DNA of 64,000 nucleotides from contig JADFRG010000001.1 in NCBI GenBank assembly GCA_022561385.1, positions 111,032 to 175,031 of the forward strand, given 5' to 3'. The position numbers were made by a program, and so were the translations under genes. Below, one piece after another: positions 33,293 to 41,161 of this stretch; position 1 is the stretch's first letter, and the number at the start of each line of letters is the position of its first letter. Below the pieces are notes generated by a model. That model was not told the DNA's origin, did not search any database, and saw only the letters and a list, made by a program, of their open reading frames with translations. The stretch comes from Chloroflexota bacterium. Its GTDB lineage: Bacteria; Chloroflexota; Anaerolineae; Anaerolineales; E44-bin32.

Positions 33293-34383
33293 TGGAGATC
33301 GGGTTAGTGATCTACGGATCGCTCAAGCAGCGCTCGGGAGGTTACCTCTACGACCGCAAACTGGTGGAAGGTCTCAACTCCTTGGGCGATCGGGTGAACA
33401 TCATTTCCCTCCCCTCTCGAACCTACACCGGCAACCTGCTCTCCAACTTCTCCCGAGAGCTCATGCGGCGACTCACTGCACGGCCATTCGACGTGCTGCT
33501 TGAGGACCAGCTCACTCACCCATCGCTCTTGCTCCCGAACCGCAGGCTTCGGCGCGCGGGCAGCTCCTATCCAATAGTGACGCTGGTCCACCATCTACGA
33601 AGCAGCGAACCGCACTCCCGCGCGCTAAGGAGCGCTTATCGCTCGGTCGAGAGAGCCTACTTGCGCACGGTGGATGGGGCGATTTACAACAGCCGCGTCA
33701 CGCGCTCTGAGGTGGATCGCGCGCTTGGCATGAAACTACCGGGCGTGGTGGCTCATCCCGGTCGCGACCATCTGAACCGACAAGTCGACCCACAGGCCAT
33801 TCGGGATCGCGCATCCCGCCACCTTCCACTGCGCCTTGTTTTCCTGGGCAACCTGATACCCCGCAAAGGCCTGCACATCCTGCTCGAATCCCTGGCGGCG
33901 CTCCCCTCTGACCGCTGGCGACTGACGGTGATTGGCTCTCTCGAATTCGATCGGTCCTATTCAGCCAGCATTCGGCGGGAAGTTGAGCGGATGAACGGCA
34001 AGGTGCGGCTGTTGGGTCCCCTTCCGCATGACCGCCTCCAAGAACACTTAATGCGGTCCCACGCCATGGTGATCCCTTCTTCGTACGAGGGTTTTGGGAT
34101 CGCCTATCTGGAGGGGATGGGGTTCGGCCTGCCGGCGATCGCTACCACCGCCGGGGGCGCTTCAGATTTCGTGCGAGACGGAGAGAACGGATACCTGATC
34201 CCGCCTAACGACCCATCCGCGCTTGTGGATCGCCTGGCCAGCCTGGACGCCGATCGGGCTCTCCTGGCTCAGATGGGAGAACAGGCCCTGGCGGACTTTA
34301 ATTCTCACCCGACTTGGGAGGAGAGTGTAGCGAAAATTCGCCGATTCCTTGTTGAGCAAACGGAGAGAAAGCCAAGGTTCTAA
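33292..34383 (+). CDS. Family 4-type glycosyltransferase
   Basis: About 363 aa from the ATG at 33292, which overlaps the PTPS-like stop; the ORF track start lies upstream inside that gene. The N-terminus MEIGLVIYGSLKQRSGGYLYDRKLVEGL is typical of GT4 acceptor domains. The C-terminal donor domain has RLVFLGNLIPRKGLHILLESL, VRLLGPLPHDRLQEHL and SSYEGFGIAYLEGMGFGLPAIAT with the EX7E-like motif. It is predicted to attach a sugar from a nucleotide-sugar donor. Being coupled to a pterin-type gene suggests a glycosylated pterin- or pyrimidine-derived product, which is an inference. Confidence 0.92.
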   Translation: MEIGLVIYGSLKQRSGGYLYDRKLVEGLNSLGDRVNIISLPSRTYTGNLLSNFSRELMRRLTARPFDVLLEDQLTHPSLLLPNRRLRRAGSSYPIVTLVHHLRSSEPHSRALRSAYRSVERAYLRTVDGAIYNSRVTRSEVDRALGMKLPGVVAHPGRDHLNRQVDPQAIRDRASRHLPLRLVFLGNLIPRKGLHILLESLAALPSDRWRLTVIGSLEFDRSYSASIRREVERMNGKVRLLGPLPHDRLQEHLMRSHAMVIPSSYEGFGIAYLEGMGFGLPAIATTAGGASDFVRDGENGYLIPPNDPSALVDRLASLDADRALLAQMGEQALADFNSHPTWEESVAKIRRFLVEQTERKPRF

Positions 34384-34402
34384 AGCCCTATGATAGCTTT
34401 AG
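34380..34402 (+). promoter_or_regulatory. Hairpin overlapping a TATGAT -10 box
   Basis: CTAAAGC pairs with GCTTTAG around a 9-nt loop containing TATGAT (34389-34394), directly at the glycosyltransferase stop. It may be an operator or terminator combined with a promoter for the small membrane gene. Confidence 0.45.
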
Positions 34403-34429
34403 AACTCAGCTAGCTAAAGGAGTAAGTCG

Positions 34430-34777
34430 ATGAGTCGATCCACCCTGCGAGCGGTCATCCTGGTCACCGGCCTCATCACGGCCCTGGTTCATCTGGTGCT
34501 GCTGAGTGTGCAGTTCGGCGAGCCGATCTTGCTGTTCATCCTCAACGGATTGGGTTACCTGGTCCTGTTGGCCGCTTTCTGGACTAGGCCTTCGTTCCTA
34601 GCTGACAGGCGGGGCCTGGTGGATTACGCCTTCATGGCCTACGCGGCGGTGACATTTCTGGCCTGGATTCCCGACGGCTCAAGGGATGTGACTGCATACT
34701 TGACCAAAGTGAACGAAGTCATTCTGATCGCCGCGCTGTGGGCGCATCGAAAGGCGCCGGCGCAGGCGCTGGAGTAG
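34430..34777 (+). CDS. Small four-helix membrane protein, 115 aa
   Basis: A good AAAGGAG lies 7 nt before the ATG. Four hydrophobic segments are evident: AVILVTGLITALVHLVLLSV, LLFILNGLGYLVLLAAFW, LVDYAFMAYAAVTFLAWI and VNEVILIAALWAHR. I recognise no family name. It sits between the glycosyltransferase and a methyltransferase of the same orientation with what appears to be its own promoter. It may be a membrane component of the cluster or unrelated. Confidence 0.8.
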   Translation: MSRSTLRAVILVTGLITALVHLVLLSVQFGEPILLFILNGLGYLVLLAAFWTRPSFLADRRGLVDYAFMAYAAVTFLAWIPDGSRDVTAYLTKVNEVILIAALWAHRKAPAQALE

Positions 34778-34949
34778 ATGGCCTGGACCATGCGCGCCAA
34801 TCACAGGCAGCCGATCGCGCGCTCATCGGATCGGTCTCCTGGACCGTCGGCGAATCGAACCGATTTCGGTCCACCCAATGCCTGAGTTGAAGAGAGCTGA
34901 CCCGGCAGCTTGAGAGCCCGCCTCGAAAACCATCGGTCCAGCGAACCCT

Positions 34950-35891
34950 ATGCCCGTCTCAGGTCAGCAAGCTAGCTCCCCAGGTATCCCTTTTACACGA
35001 TATCTGGCATCGAAGAAACCGATAGACGATCGGGCGCTGAATGCACACGTCTGGGATGAGTTTGCGCGCGCCGTTGCATCATTCGACAAGCCAAGGATCC
35101 TCGAGCCCGGCTGCGGCATCGGCACGATGCTCGAGCGGATGATTGAGCGCCAGGCGCTTACGTCCGCAGAGTACCTTGGGATTGACCTTGCCCGTGAAAG
35201 CATCGAACAGGCCCCACAGCGGCTGGCCAAATTGGCGGTGGTCCAGGGCTATGATGTTGTGTCCGCGGCCGATGGGGGAAGCCTTCACATCACCGGCTCA
35301 GGCACATCCATCGAGGCTCGCTTCATGCAGGCGGACGTGTTCGAAATGGCAGGCGAGCGCGGGTCACAGGGCGCCTGGCACCTGCTCATGGCGCATGCCT
35401 TCCTCGACTTGATAGACATTCCAAGCGCACTTCAAACCCTGCTTCCGCTGCTCCGGCCCGGCGGTCTCTTCTACTTCACTCTGGTCTTCGACGGTCTGAC
35501 GGTTCTGGAGCCGGAGCTCGATTCCGCGCTCGACTCCCAAATCATGCAACTCTACCATCGCACGATGGACGAGCGCATGAGAGGCGGTATCCCCTCGGGC
35601 GACAGCCGCGCCGGACGGCACCTGTTTGGCCATCTCAGACAGGCCGGCGCCGAGCTGCTCGAGGCCGGCGGCTCTGACTGGGTCATTTTTCCGCGCGCCG
35701 CAGCTTATTCGAAGCAGGAAATCGATTTTCTGGGACATATCCTGCATACCATGGAGGCCGCCCTCGCAGGTCACCCCGAATTGGATCCGAAGCTATTCAC
35801 AGCCTGGATAGCAGCGCGCAGAAACCAGCTAAACGACCGGGAATTGACATTCATCGCCCACCAACTAGACTTTCTGGGCCGCGTGCGGTAG
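34950..35891 (+). CDS. SAM-dependent methyltransferase of the PTPS-like cluster
   Basis: 313 aa. An N-terminal segment (FTRYLASKKPIDDRALNAHVW) precedes the Rossmann core with motif I PRILEPGCGIGTMLERMIER, motif II YLGIDLARESIEQA and LLPLLRPGGLFYFTLVFD. A C-terminal region of about 100 residues (FLGHILHTMEAALAGHPEL and following) is longer than in minimal methyltransferases. From memory, proteins with this FxxYLAxKxxxDDRALN opening tend to sit near similar PTPS-glycosyltransferase-dehydrogenase genes, but I could not check this. It is separated from the preceding gene by 172 nt. Confidence 0.86.
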   Translation: MPVSGQQASSPGIPFTRYLASKKPIDDRALNAHVWDEFARAVASFDKPRILEPGCGIGTMLERMIERQALTSAEYLGIDLARESIEQAPQRLAKLAVVQGYDVVSAADGGSLHITGSGTSIEARFMQADVFEMAGERGSQGAWHLLMAHAFLDLIDIPSALQTLLPLLRPGGLFYFTLVFDGLTVLEPELDSALDSQIMQLYHRTMDERMRGGIPSGDSRAGRHLFGHLRQAGAELLEAGGSDWVIFPRAAAYSKQEIDFLGHILHTMEAALAGHPELDPKLFTAWIAARRNQLNDRELTFIAHQLDFLGRVR

Positions 35892-35975
35892 GAGCTCTCC
35901 GTTGAGGCGTTTTGGGTCCGGGCCAAAGGAATCGAGTGGTCAAGATGATGCCAAGGCCGGAGGGCAAATGGCCGG

Positions 35976-37184
35976 TCACGCGTGATCCGCACCTAGCCGC
36001 CTGGTAAAGATTCGATCCTCCGGCTGCCAGAGAGAGAGGGCGCCGGTCCCCAGGATCAAGATCAGCAGCAACCCAGCCAACGAGATCCCGCTCTCCGCAT
36101 CCAGTCCGCCTGCCACGATCGTGAGGCCGATGGGGAAGACCAGCAAGAACGCGGCTGCCCGCCCCGCAACTCCCAGCCCGATCAAGACCGCCAAACCCCC
36201 CTCTAGAGTGGAGAACAGCAGCACCACCCCTTCCGCGAATGGGAACCCCGCCTCCGTGAAGATCGCCACTTCTCTCGGGTAGTTGGTCAGCTTTCCGACG
36301 ATAGATGAGGCCAGACTCAAGACCAGGATCAACCTGCCAGGGACCGGCAACCATCGCAGCAAGGCCGCCCTGGCCCATGACCTTGCGCGTGCATATCCCG
36401 CCCCCTGTGGGTCAGTCACCCCGCTCACCACCAGCCAATCCCTGCTGAAGCTGGCCAGCAACGGTGCAAGGAAAAACACCCCCGCCAGGGTGGTGGCTGG
36501 CGGGCTCAAGATCGGCCATAGCATGGCGCTCAGGAACCCCATGGTCATCCCAGCGATCGGGCGACGGCTCACGCTGACGGGCAGTTCGAAGACTTCTTTA
36601 CCGGCCCGTCGACGAACCCACTTGCCGAACCGGAACAGATAACCTGCTAACCCAATGATCAGGAACGGCCAGGGCAGAGTCCCGTACCACACGCCAAGTC
36701 CTGAGCCAATCAACATCCCCATGCCGTCCAGCTCCAGATCAAATGCCTCCCCAAGCGCGGTCTGGTGCTGGGTCATTCGCGCCAGATAGCCATCCAAGTA
36801 GTCCAGCAGCTCTGCGGCCGTGAACAATGCCATCGCCCCCCAGGCCAGCCCACCTGCCGGTCTGGCTGAGAAGAGAAAGCCGCCCGCTCCGGCCAGGAGC
36901 AGGCCCCGGGCGAACGTCGCCCCCGTGCCTGCGCCTAGGCTGGGTAGAAGAGTCTGGCTGTCAGCCCGATGGTTAGACTTCAATGCCCGGCGCAGGAACA
37001 GCAGCTGGTAAGTCACCGCCAGACTAGCCAGGCCCAGCCAACCTGCTGCATGGGAGGGATCCCAAGCGCTCCGGATCAGGCCAAAAGCAAGCAGCAGGAG
37101 AATTGCAGCCAGGGAGGCCAGACGGCGCCAAGTGCGGCGTAAGCTCTGCATTGACTCATCGCCGGTCTCCAGCGATTCAATCAT
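35976..37184 (-). CDS. CDP-alcohol phosphatidyltransferase-family membrane protein
   Basis: 402 aa with about ten hydrophobic segments. The complete family motif D-x2-DG-x2-AR-x8-G-x3-D-x3-D is present as DYLDGYLARMTQHQTALGEAFDLELD, so the metal-binding active site is intact. Such enzymes transfer a phospho-alcohol from a CDP-linked donor to an alcohol acceptor at the membrane. The C-terminal third (AIFTEAGFPFAEGVVLLFST and following) resembles a DoxX-like four-helix region, an unusual fusion. It converges on the methyltransferase gene. It could attach the cluster product to a lipid, but could also be a separate lipid gene. Met12 is an alternative start. Confidence 0.85.
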   Translation of the reverse strand: MIESLETGDESMQSLRRTWRRLASLAAILLLLAFGLIRSAWDPSHAAGWLGLASLAVTYQLLFLRRALKSNHRADSQTLLPSLGAGTGATFARGLLLAGAGGFLFSARPAGGLAWGAMALFTAAELLDYLDGYLARMTQHQTALGEAFDLELDGMGMLIGSGLGVWYGTLPWPFLIIGLAGYLFRFGKWVRRRAGKEVFELPVSVSRRPIAGMTMGFLSAMLWPILSPPATTLAGVFFLAPLLASFSRDWLVVSGVTDPQGAGYARARSWARAALLRWLPVPGRLILVLSLASSIVGKLTNYPREVAIFTEAGFPFAEGVVLLFSTLEGGLAVLIGLGVAGRAAAFLLVFPIGLTIVAGGLDAESGISLAGLLLILILGTGALSLWQPEDRIFTRRLGADHA

Positions 37185-37565
37185 TTTTCAGACCGATCCA
37201 GAGCGACTCCCCCTTTGCTCGTTGAGGGGTTGAAGGCATGGATCGTATCCGCTTGCTCGAAGCGGAGAAGACGGAAAGTTGATGATGATCCAGGAGGTCG
37301 TGGATCAGTGCATTCGATCCCCGTGTAAGCGCGCCAGGCCGGCGGGAGCAAGGCCCGCAGCCTATTAGCTCCGTATTGGACCTGCTCGACATTTGAGCAT
37401 TCCGAAGCCTATCTCCAGCAGCCTTCCCTGCTGCTTGTACCTCAGAACTTCATCTATTCGCTTTCTATATCTTTGCGAGTTGGGAGAGTGTCTGAATAAC
37501 AAGGCCTTGTAGTAATCTCGATCGTAGGGAAATTGTCGTAATCGCATGGTGGCGAGTGATATCAC
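37177..37565 (-). pseudogene. Methyltransferase remnant, N- and C-termini only
   Basis: The upstream frame (37565-37365) gives a methyltransferase start: DRDYYKALLFRHSPNSQRYR and QQGRLLEIGFG, breaking off inside motif I. A second frame ending at 37177 gives a C-terminus: LLDHHQLSVFSASSKRI and GESLWIGLKND. Roughly the middle 120 residues of a normal enzyme are missing. I read this as one gene reduced by an internal deletion plus frameshift. Confidence 0.7.
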
Positions 37566-37600
37566 ACTTGAGTCATCAGAACGGCCTTCCTTCCACCCAT

Positions 37601-38142
37601 CTAGATCTCTAGGATCACCTTGGCCACCGAGAGGTAGATGAAGAGCCCTAGCAGCATGGCAAGGACGAGTTCCTTGCTCAGCACCTTGCTTATGTCTCGG
37701 AACCGCACCTCGCCCAGAGCCATCTCCCGGATAACGGTGGTCGCGGCCTATGATCCGGCGTTGCCCCCGGTTCCAATCAGCAACGGCACGAAGAAGACCA
37801 GGGCCACAATCGCAGCTAATTCATGCTCAAAATGGCGCAGGACGCTGCCGGTAAGAGTTTCCGCCACGAAGAGCAGCAACGGCCACACCCCTCGTTTCCG
37901 TGCAGGTGTGAAGAGGCTGGCAGACAGATACCGCTCTTCGAGAGGCTCACTGGCGGCCAGTTCGACATCCATCTAGGGCAGCAACTCGTCTCGTTGCTTT
38001 GCATCCAGTTCGACGAAGAGCTCCACCTGGTCAGCCGGGCGAAGCTCCTCTATCATGGCTATCACCCCATCCAATCCCCACGCTCAAGACGATCCCGCAA
38101 TTGCGTGATCGCGCGGTCAATCATCTGCTGCTGCATAGGCAT
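37601..38142 (-). pseudogene. MgtE magnesium transporter remnant
   Basis: Reading the minus strand from ATG 38142 gives MPMQQQMIDRAITQLRDRLE, then a frameshift into an MgtE_N domain piece (MIEELRPADQVELFVELDAK). An in-frame TAG follows at 37975-37973, then ERYLSASLF and LLLFVAETLTGSVLRHFEHE into the transporter signature VPLLIGTGGNAGS. A second TAG (37750-37748) stands where Gln is usual, and the frame runs on through MALGEVRFRDISKVLSKEL. The CBS domains and the last helices are missing. The gene is clearly dead. Confidence 0.87.
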
Positions 38143-38300
38143 CTCCCGGGGTCACTTTCCAACTCACAGGTATTTTCGACGGCATGGCGGTCATGCTTTC
38201 TGTAGGGTGAGAGCAGTCGATTCATAAGCTACCATCCGAAGAACGAAACTTTGCACGCGGCCCGCTTTTTTTCCCGCTCAATTCTCGGCTCTACAAATGG

Positions 38301-38334
38301 AAAAAGGCTGTCGCAAGCTGCTATTGAGACAGCC
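38301..38334 (-). terminator. Rho-independent terminator after the TlpA-like gene
   Basis: On the minus strand, GGCTGTC pairs with GACAGCC around a 15-nt loop, followed by TTTTT, 36 nt beyond the stop at 38370. Confidence 0.8.
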
Positions 38335-38369
38335 CCTTTGTTGCTGCTTGAAGACGAGATGGTGTCGAA

Positions 38370-38954
38370 CTAGCTCTCGAGGCCGATTGCAGCCAGATTC
38401 TCGTCGAGCTGGCCCTCCGTCATCAGGCCGATATGCTGGACCTGGATCACTCCATTCGCATCCACAAAAAAGCTGCTGGGGTAGCTCCGGTTACGGTACA
38501 GTTCCTGGACCTCGGCGCCCGGGTCCAGAAGTATTTCAAAGGTCAGCCCCAACTCGTCTCGAAAAGCTTGTACCACCTCCGCCGGTTCGTCAAAGTCCAC
38601 CGCTAGCACCAGGAAGCCCTCGCCCGCGTAGCGTTCGTAGCGATCCTGGATATGCGGCATCTCGATGCGGCAAGGACCACACCACGTTGCCCAGAGGTTG
38701 ATCAACACCGGACGCCCACGCAGCTCGCTCAAGGTGATCTGCTCCCCCTCCAGATTGGTCAGGCTGAAGTTTGGTGCTAGCGCCCCTTGAGACGGCGCAA
38801 CTTCCAGAGTAGAGAGTTCTATCGAGTCGGCCGACCCGGCAACCGAGGGAGCGGCCGGAAGGGTCGCAAAATATGCGATCCCTGCCAGGGTCGCGATTCC
38901 CACAAGCCCGATTAGCAGGTTGCGACCAAGATTGGGGCGAGTTTGTTCTACCAT
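38370..38954 (-). CDS. Membrane-anchored TlpA/ResA-like thiol-disulfide redoxin
   Basis: 194 aa. One N-terminal membrane anchor (LLIGLVGIATLAGIAYFATL) is followed by a thioredoxin fold of the AhpC/TSA-Redoxin type: APNFSLTNLEGEQITLSELR, the active site NLWATWCGPCRIEMP with C92 and C95, and the cis-Pro loop SYPSSFFVDANGV. It should act outside the cytoplasmic membrane, keeping cysteines reduced, for example in apocytochrome c. It lies 9 nt downstream of ccdA, its expected electron donor, and ends at a clear terminator. Confidence 0.94.
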   Translation of the reverse strand: MVEQTRPNLGRNLLIGLVGIATLAGIAYFATLPAAPSVAGSADSIELSTLEVAPSQGALAPNFSLTNLEGEQITLSELRGRPVLINLWATWCGPCRIEMPHIQDRYERYAGEGFLVLAVDFDEPAEVVQAFRDELGLTFEILLDPGAEVQELYRNRSYPSSFFVDANGVIQVQHIGLMTEGQLDENLAAIGLES

Positions 38955-38963
38955 AACGATGCC

Positions 38964-39686
38964 TTACAGCCCGAAGTCCACGAAGAAACCAAACCGTGCC
39001 AGCGCTTCGAGTGTGCCGGTAAGCAGCATGATCCCTACGATGATCAGGGTCACGCCGGTGCCTATCGAGACCAGGCGCACAGCTCGGCTGTGGTTACGCA
39101 TGAGTTCTGCCACCCTCCCAATTCCAAGTGCAGCGATCAGGAAGGGGATGCCCAGGCCGACAGAGTAGGCGGTGAGTAAAATCACGCCCTGGCTCAATGC
39201 GGCGCCAGTGAGTGAGAGGGTCAATACCGCGCCGAGTACTGGCCCTACACATGGAGCCCATCCGGCGGAGAAAAACACTCCCATGACCGCGGAGGAAGCA
39301 TAACCACCCCCGGAGTTGGGTTTGTATGTGCGCCGGGTATCGTAGTCCAGGAACGGGATGTTGATGATCCCGATTGTGTGCAGTCCAAAAATGATGACGA
39401 CGATCCCGCCGATACGAGCGAGCGCCTGTCGAAAGTCGAAAAGCACGGCGCCGATCGCCGATGCCGCGGCACCCAGTAAGACAAATACGAGGCTGAAGCC
39501 GACCACAAATGCCAGCCCATGGGAAAAGGTGATCCACCGGTTTTCGACCACCATTCCCTGGGGAGTTACGCTGCGACCGCCGAGATAGCCGACGTAGGCA
39601 GGCACTAACGCTAACACGCAGGGCGATAAAAAGGAGGCCAAGCCAGCTAAAATAGCCAGCCCGACCGTTACGTTGGCGGGATCCAT
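38964..39686 (-). CDS. ccdA: Thiol-disulfide interchange membrane protein CcdA
   Basis: 240 aa with six membrane helices. The two redox cysteines lie in LASFLSPCVLALVPAYVGYL (about C23) and AGWAPCVGPVLGAVLTLSL, the CcdA/DsbD-beta signatures. CcdA carries reducing equivalents from cytoplasmic thioredoxin across the membrane to extracytoplasmic redoxins. Here the TlpA-like gene follows 9 nt downstream, forming a two-gene operon. A GAGAGG about 12 nt before the ATG is the likely ribosome-binding site. No haem lyase gene is nearby. Confidence 0.95.
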   Translation of the reverse strand: MDPANVTVGLAILAGLASFLSPCVLALVPAYVGYLGGRSVTPQGMVVENRWITFSHGLAFVVGFSLVFVLLGAAASAIGAVLFDFRQALARIGGIVVIIFGLHTIGIINIPFLDYDTRRTYKPNSGGGYASSAVMGVFFSAGWAPCVGPVLGAVLTLSLTGAALSQGVILLTAYSVGLGIPFLIAALGIGRVAELMRNHSRAVRLVSIGTGVTLIIVGIMLLTGTLEALARFGFFVDFGL

Positions 39687-39989
39687 TTAGATAATTAACC
39701 TCTCACATTTTCTTATCGGGGGCCAAGTGGACCCTGGTCCCCTATCGGCTGTCCGATGAGGCTGCGCCGCGCGATCTTACTATCGCGAACCGCTCGCATA
39801 AAGTATATAGACCAGTCAGATTAGAGATTTGTATTGCAGAGATTAACGGCAGATAAAGGGGTTTTCCGCAAGGTGTCTTACCACAACCGTTGCTGGCCGC
39901 CTTACGGGTTGATAGGATGAGCCTATTCCCTGAACTACCTGCGCCGCAAGAGTACGCCAGCATAAACACGCGGATACGAGGAGCTTCAT
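39687..39989. other. Divergent intergenic region between ccdA and the ROK kinase gene
   Basis: About 300 nt without a gene. On the ccdA side it contains small hairpins ATCGG/CCGAT (39744-39757) and CGCGAT/ATCGCG (39769-39786), and an AGTATATAG stretch that reads as TATACT on the minus strand, a possible ccdA -10 box. Confidence 0.4.
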
Positions 39990-40934
39990 ATGTTTCGATG
40001 GGTGATTGGAGTAGATCTGGGGGGCACGCAGATACGGGCCATCCGGACCGATCTGGGCGGTGAAAAAATGGCGCGGTCGCAACTTCCCACCGAGGCGGCA
40101 TCGGGAGGCGAGGCAGTTGTCGAACGTATATTCACCGCCATTGAGGAGGTTCTGGAGAAGGTCGAGCCAAAGGAGGTGATAGGTATAGGAATCGGAGCTC
40201 CCGGGCCGATGGATGGGGATGGCCGCATTTATGATCCCCCGAATCTTACCGAATGGGGGGATATCTCTCTAACGGAGCGCATCCACGAACGCTTCGATCG
40301 GCCTACTTTCGCCGGCAACGACGCCAATCTGGCCGCACTGGGCGAACATCGGTTTGGTGCGGGGCAGGACGTCGATGACCTGGTTTATATGACGGTCAGC
40401 ACCGGCATCGGCGGTGGAATCATCAGCGGAGGCCGTCTGCTCCTGGGCGCCCGAGGATACGCGGCCGAGATTGGGCACCAGACTCTGATTGCGGAAGGAC
40501 CGATCTGTGGCTGCGGACAGCCGGGCCATCTGGAGGCATTAGCTTCCGGTCCTTCCATCGCCCGTAATGCCGTACAGCGTCTGGCAGAGGGAGCGAGCTC
40601 GACCATCGCCGACTTCGGCCATGAGATCACCGGTAAATCGGTCACAGAAGCCGCCAAGGCCGGAGATGAACTCGCCCAGGAGTTGATTGCTAAGGCCGGT
40701 TTTTACATCGGTCTCGGGCTTGTCAATTTGATACATATCCTCGAGCCGCAGCGAATATTAATTGGCGGCGGGGTGAGTCAGGCAGGTGACCTTCTATTTG
40801 AGCCCATTCGAGAGACCGTTCTCCAGCATGTCATGTCGCCCATCTACCGTGAGGTCGAGATCCAACCCGCAGCTCTCGGAGCGGATGTTGGCCTGATGGG
40901 AGGCGTGGCTCTGGTGCTGACCCATCACAAATGA
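39990..40934 (+). CDS. ROK-family sugar kinase (glucokinase-like)
   Basis: 314 aa. The ATP phosphate loop is IGVDLGGTQIRAIRTDLGG, the catalytic region FAGNDANLAALGEHRFGAG, and STGIGGGIISGGRLLLGARGYAAEIGH contains the ROK signature with the conserved EIGH. The zinc site CGCGQPGHLEALASG has His where the third Cys usually stands. It probably phosphorylates glucose or another hexose using ATP. A good GAGGAG lies 6 nt upstream of the ATG. No transporter or repressor gene adjoins it. Confidence 0.92.
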   Translation: MFRWVIGVDLGGTQIRAIRTDLGGEKMARSQLPTEAASGGEAVVERIFTAIEEVLEKVEPKEVIGIGIGAPGPMDGDGRIYDPPNLTEWGDISLTERIHERFDRPTFAGNDANLAALGEHRFGAGQDVDDLVYMTVSTGIGGGIISGGRLLLGARGYAAEIGHQTLIAEGPICGCGQPGHLEALASGPSIARNAVQRLAEGASSTIADFGHEITGKSVTEAAKAGDELAQELIAKAGFYIGLGLVNLIHILEPQRILIGGGVSQAGDLLFEPIRETVLQHVMSPIYREVEIQPAALGADVGLMGGVALVLTHHK

Positions 40935-41161
40935 TTGGCCTCGGGCAGCCCATCTTGCGGCAATGGTAGAATGGCCCCGCAAAATGTTCAACTGAAGCAC
41001 ATCACGCGCGCTCTTCCTCTCGCCGGGAGACCAAGGTCTTCCGACCCCCTCAAGGGATTCACCAGCTAGTCGAGAATCCGCCGCGAGAGCTTGTGCGGTG
41101 GAAAGGAATTCTCGGACGCATCCGCGCCGGGAGGTTTTTGATGCGCGTCCGCACTAAATAA

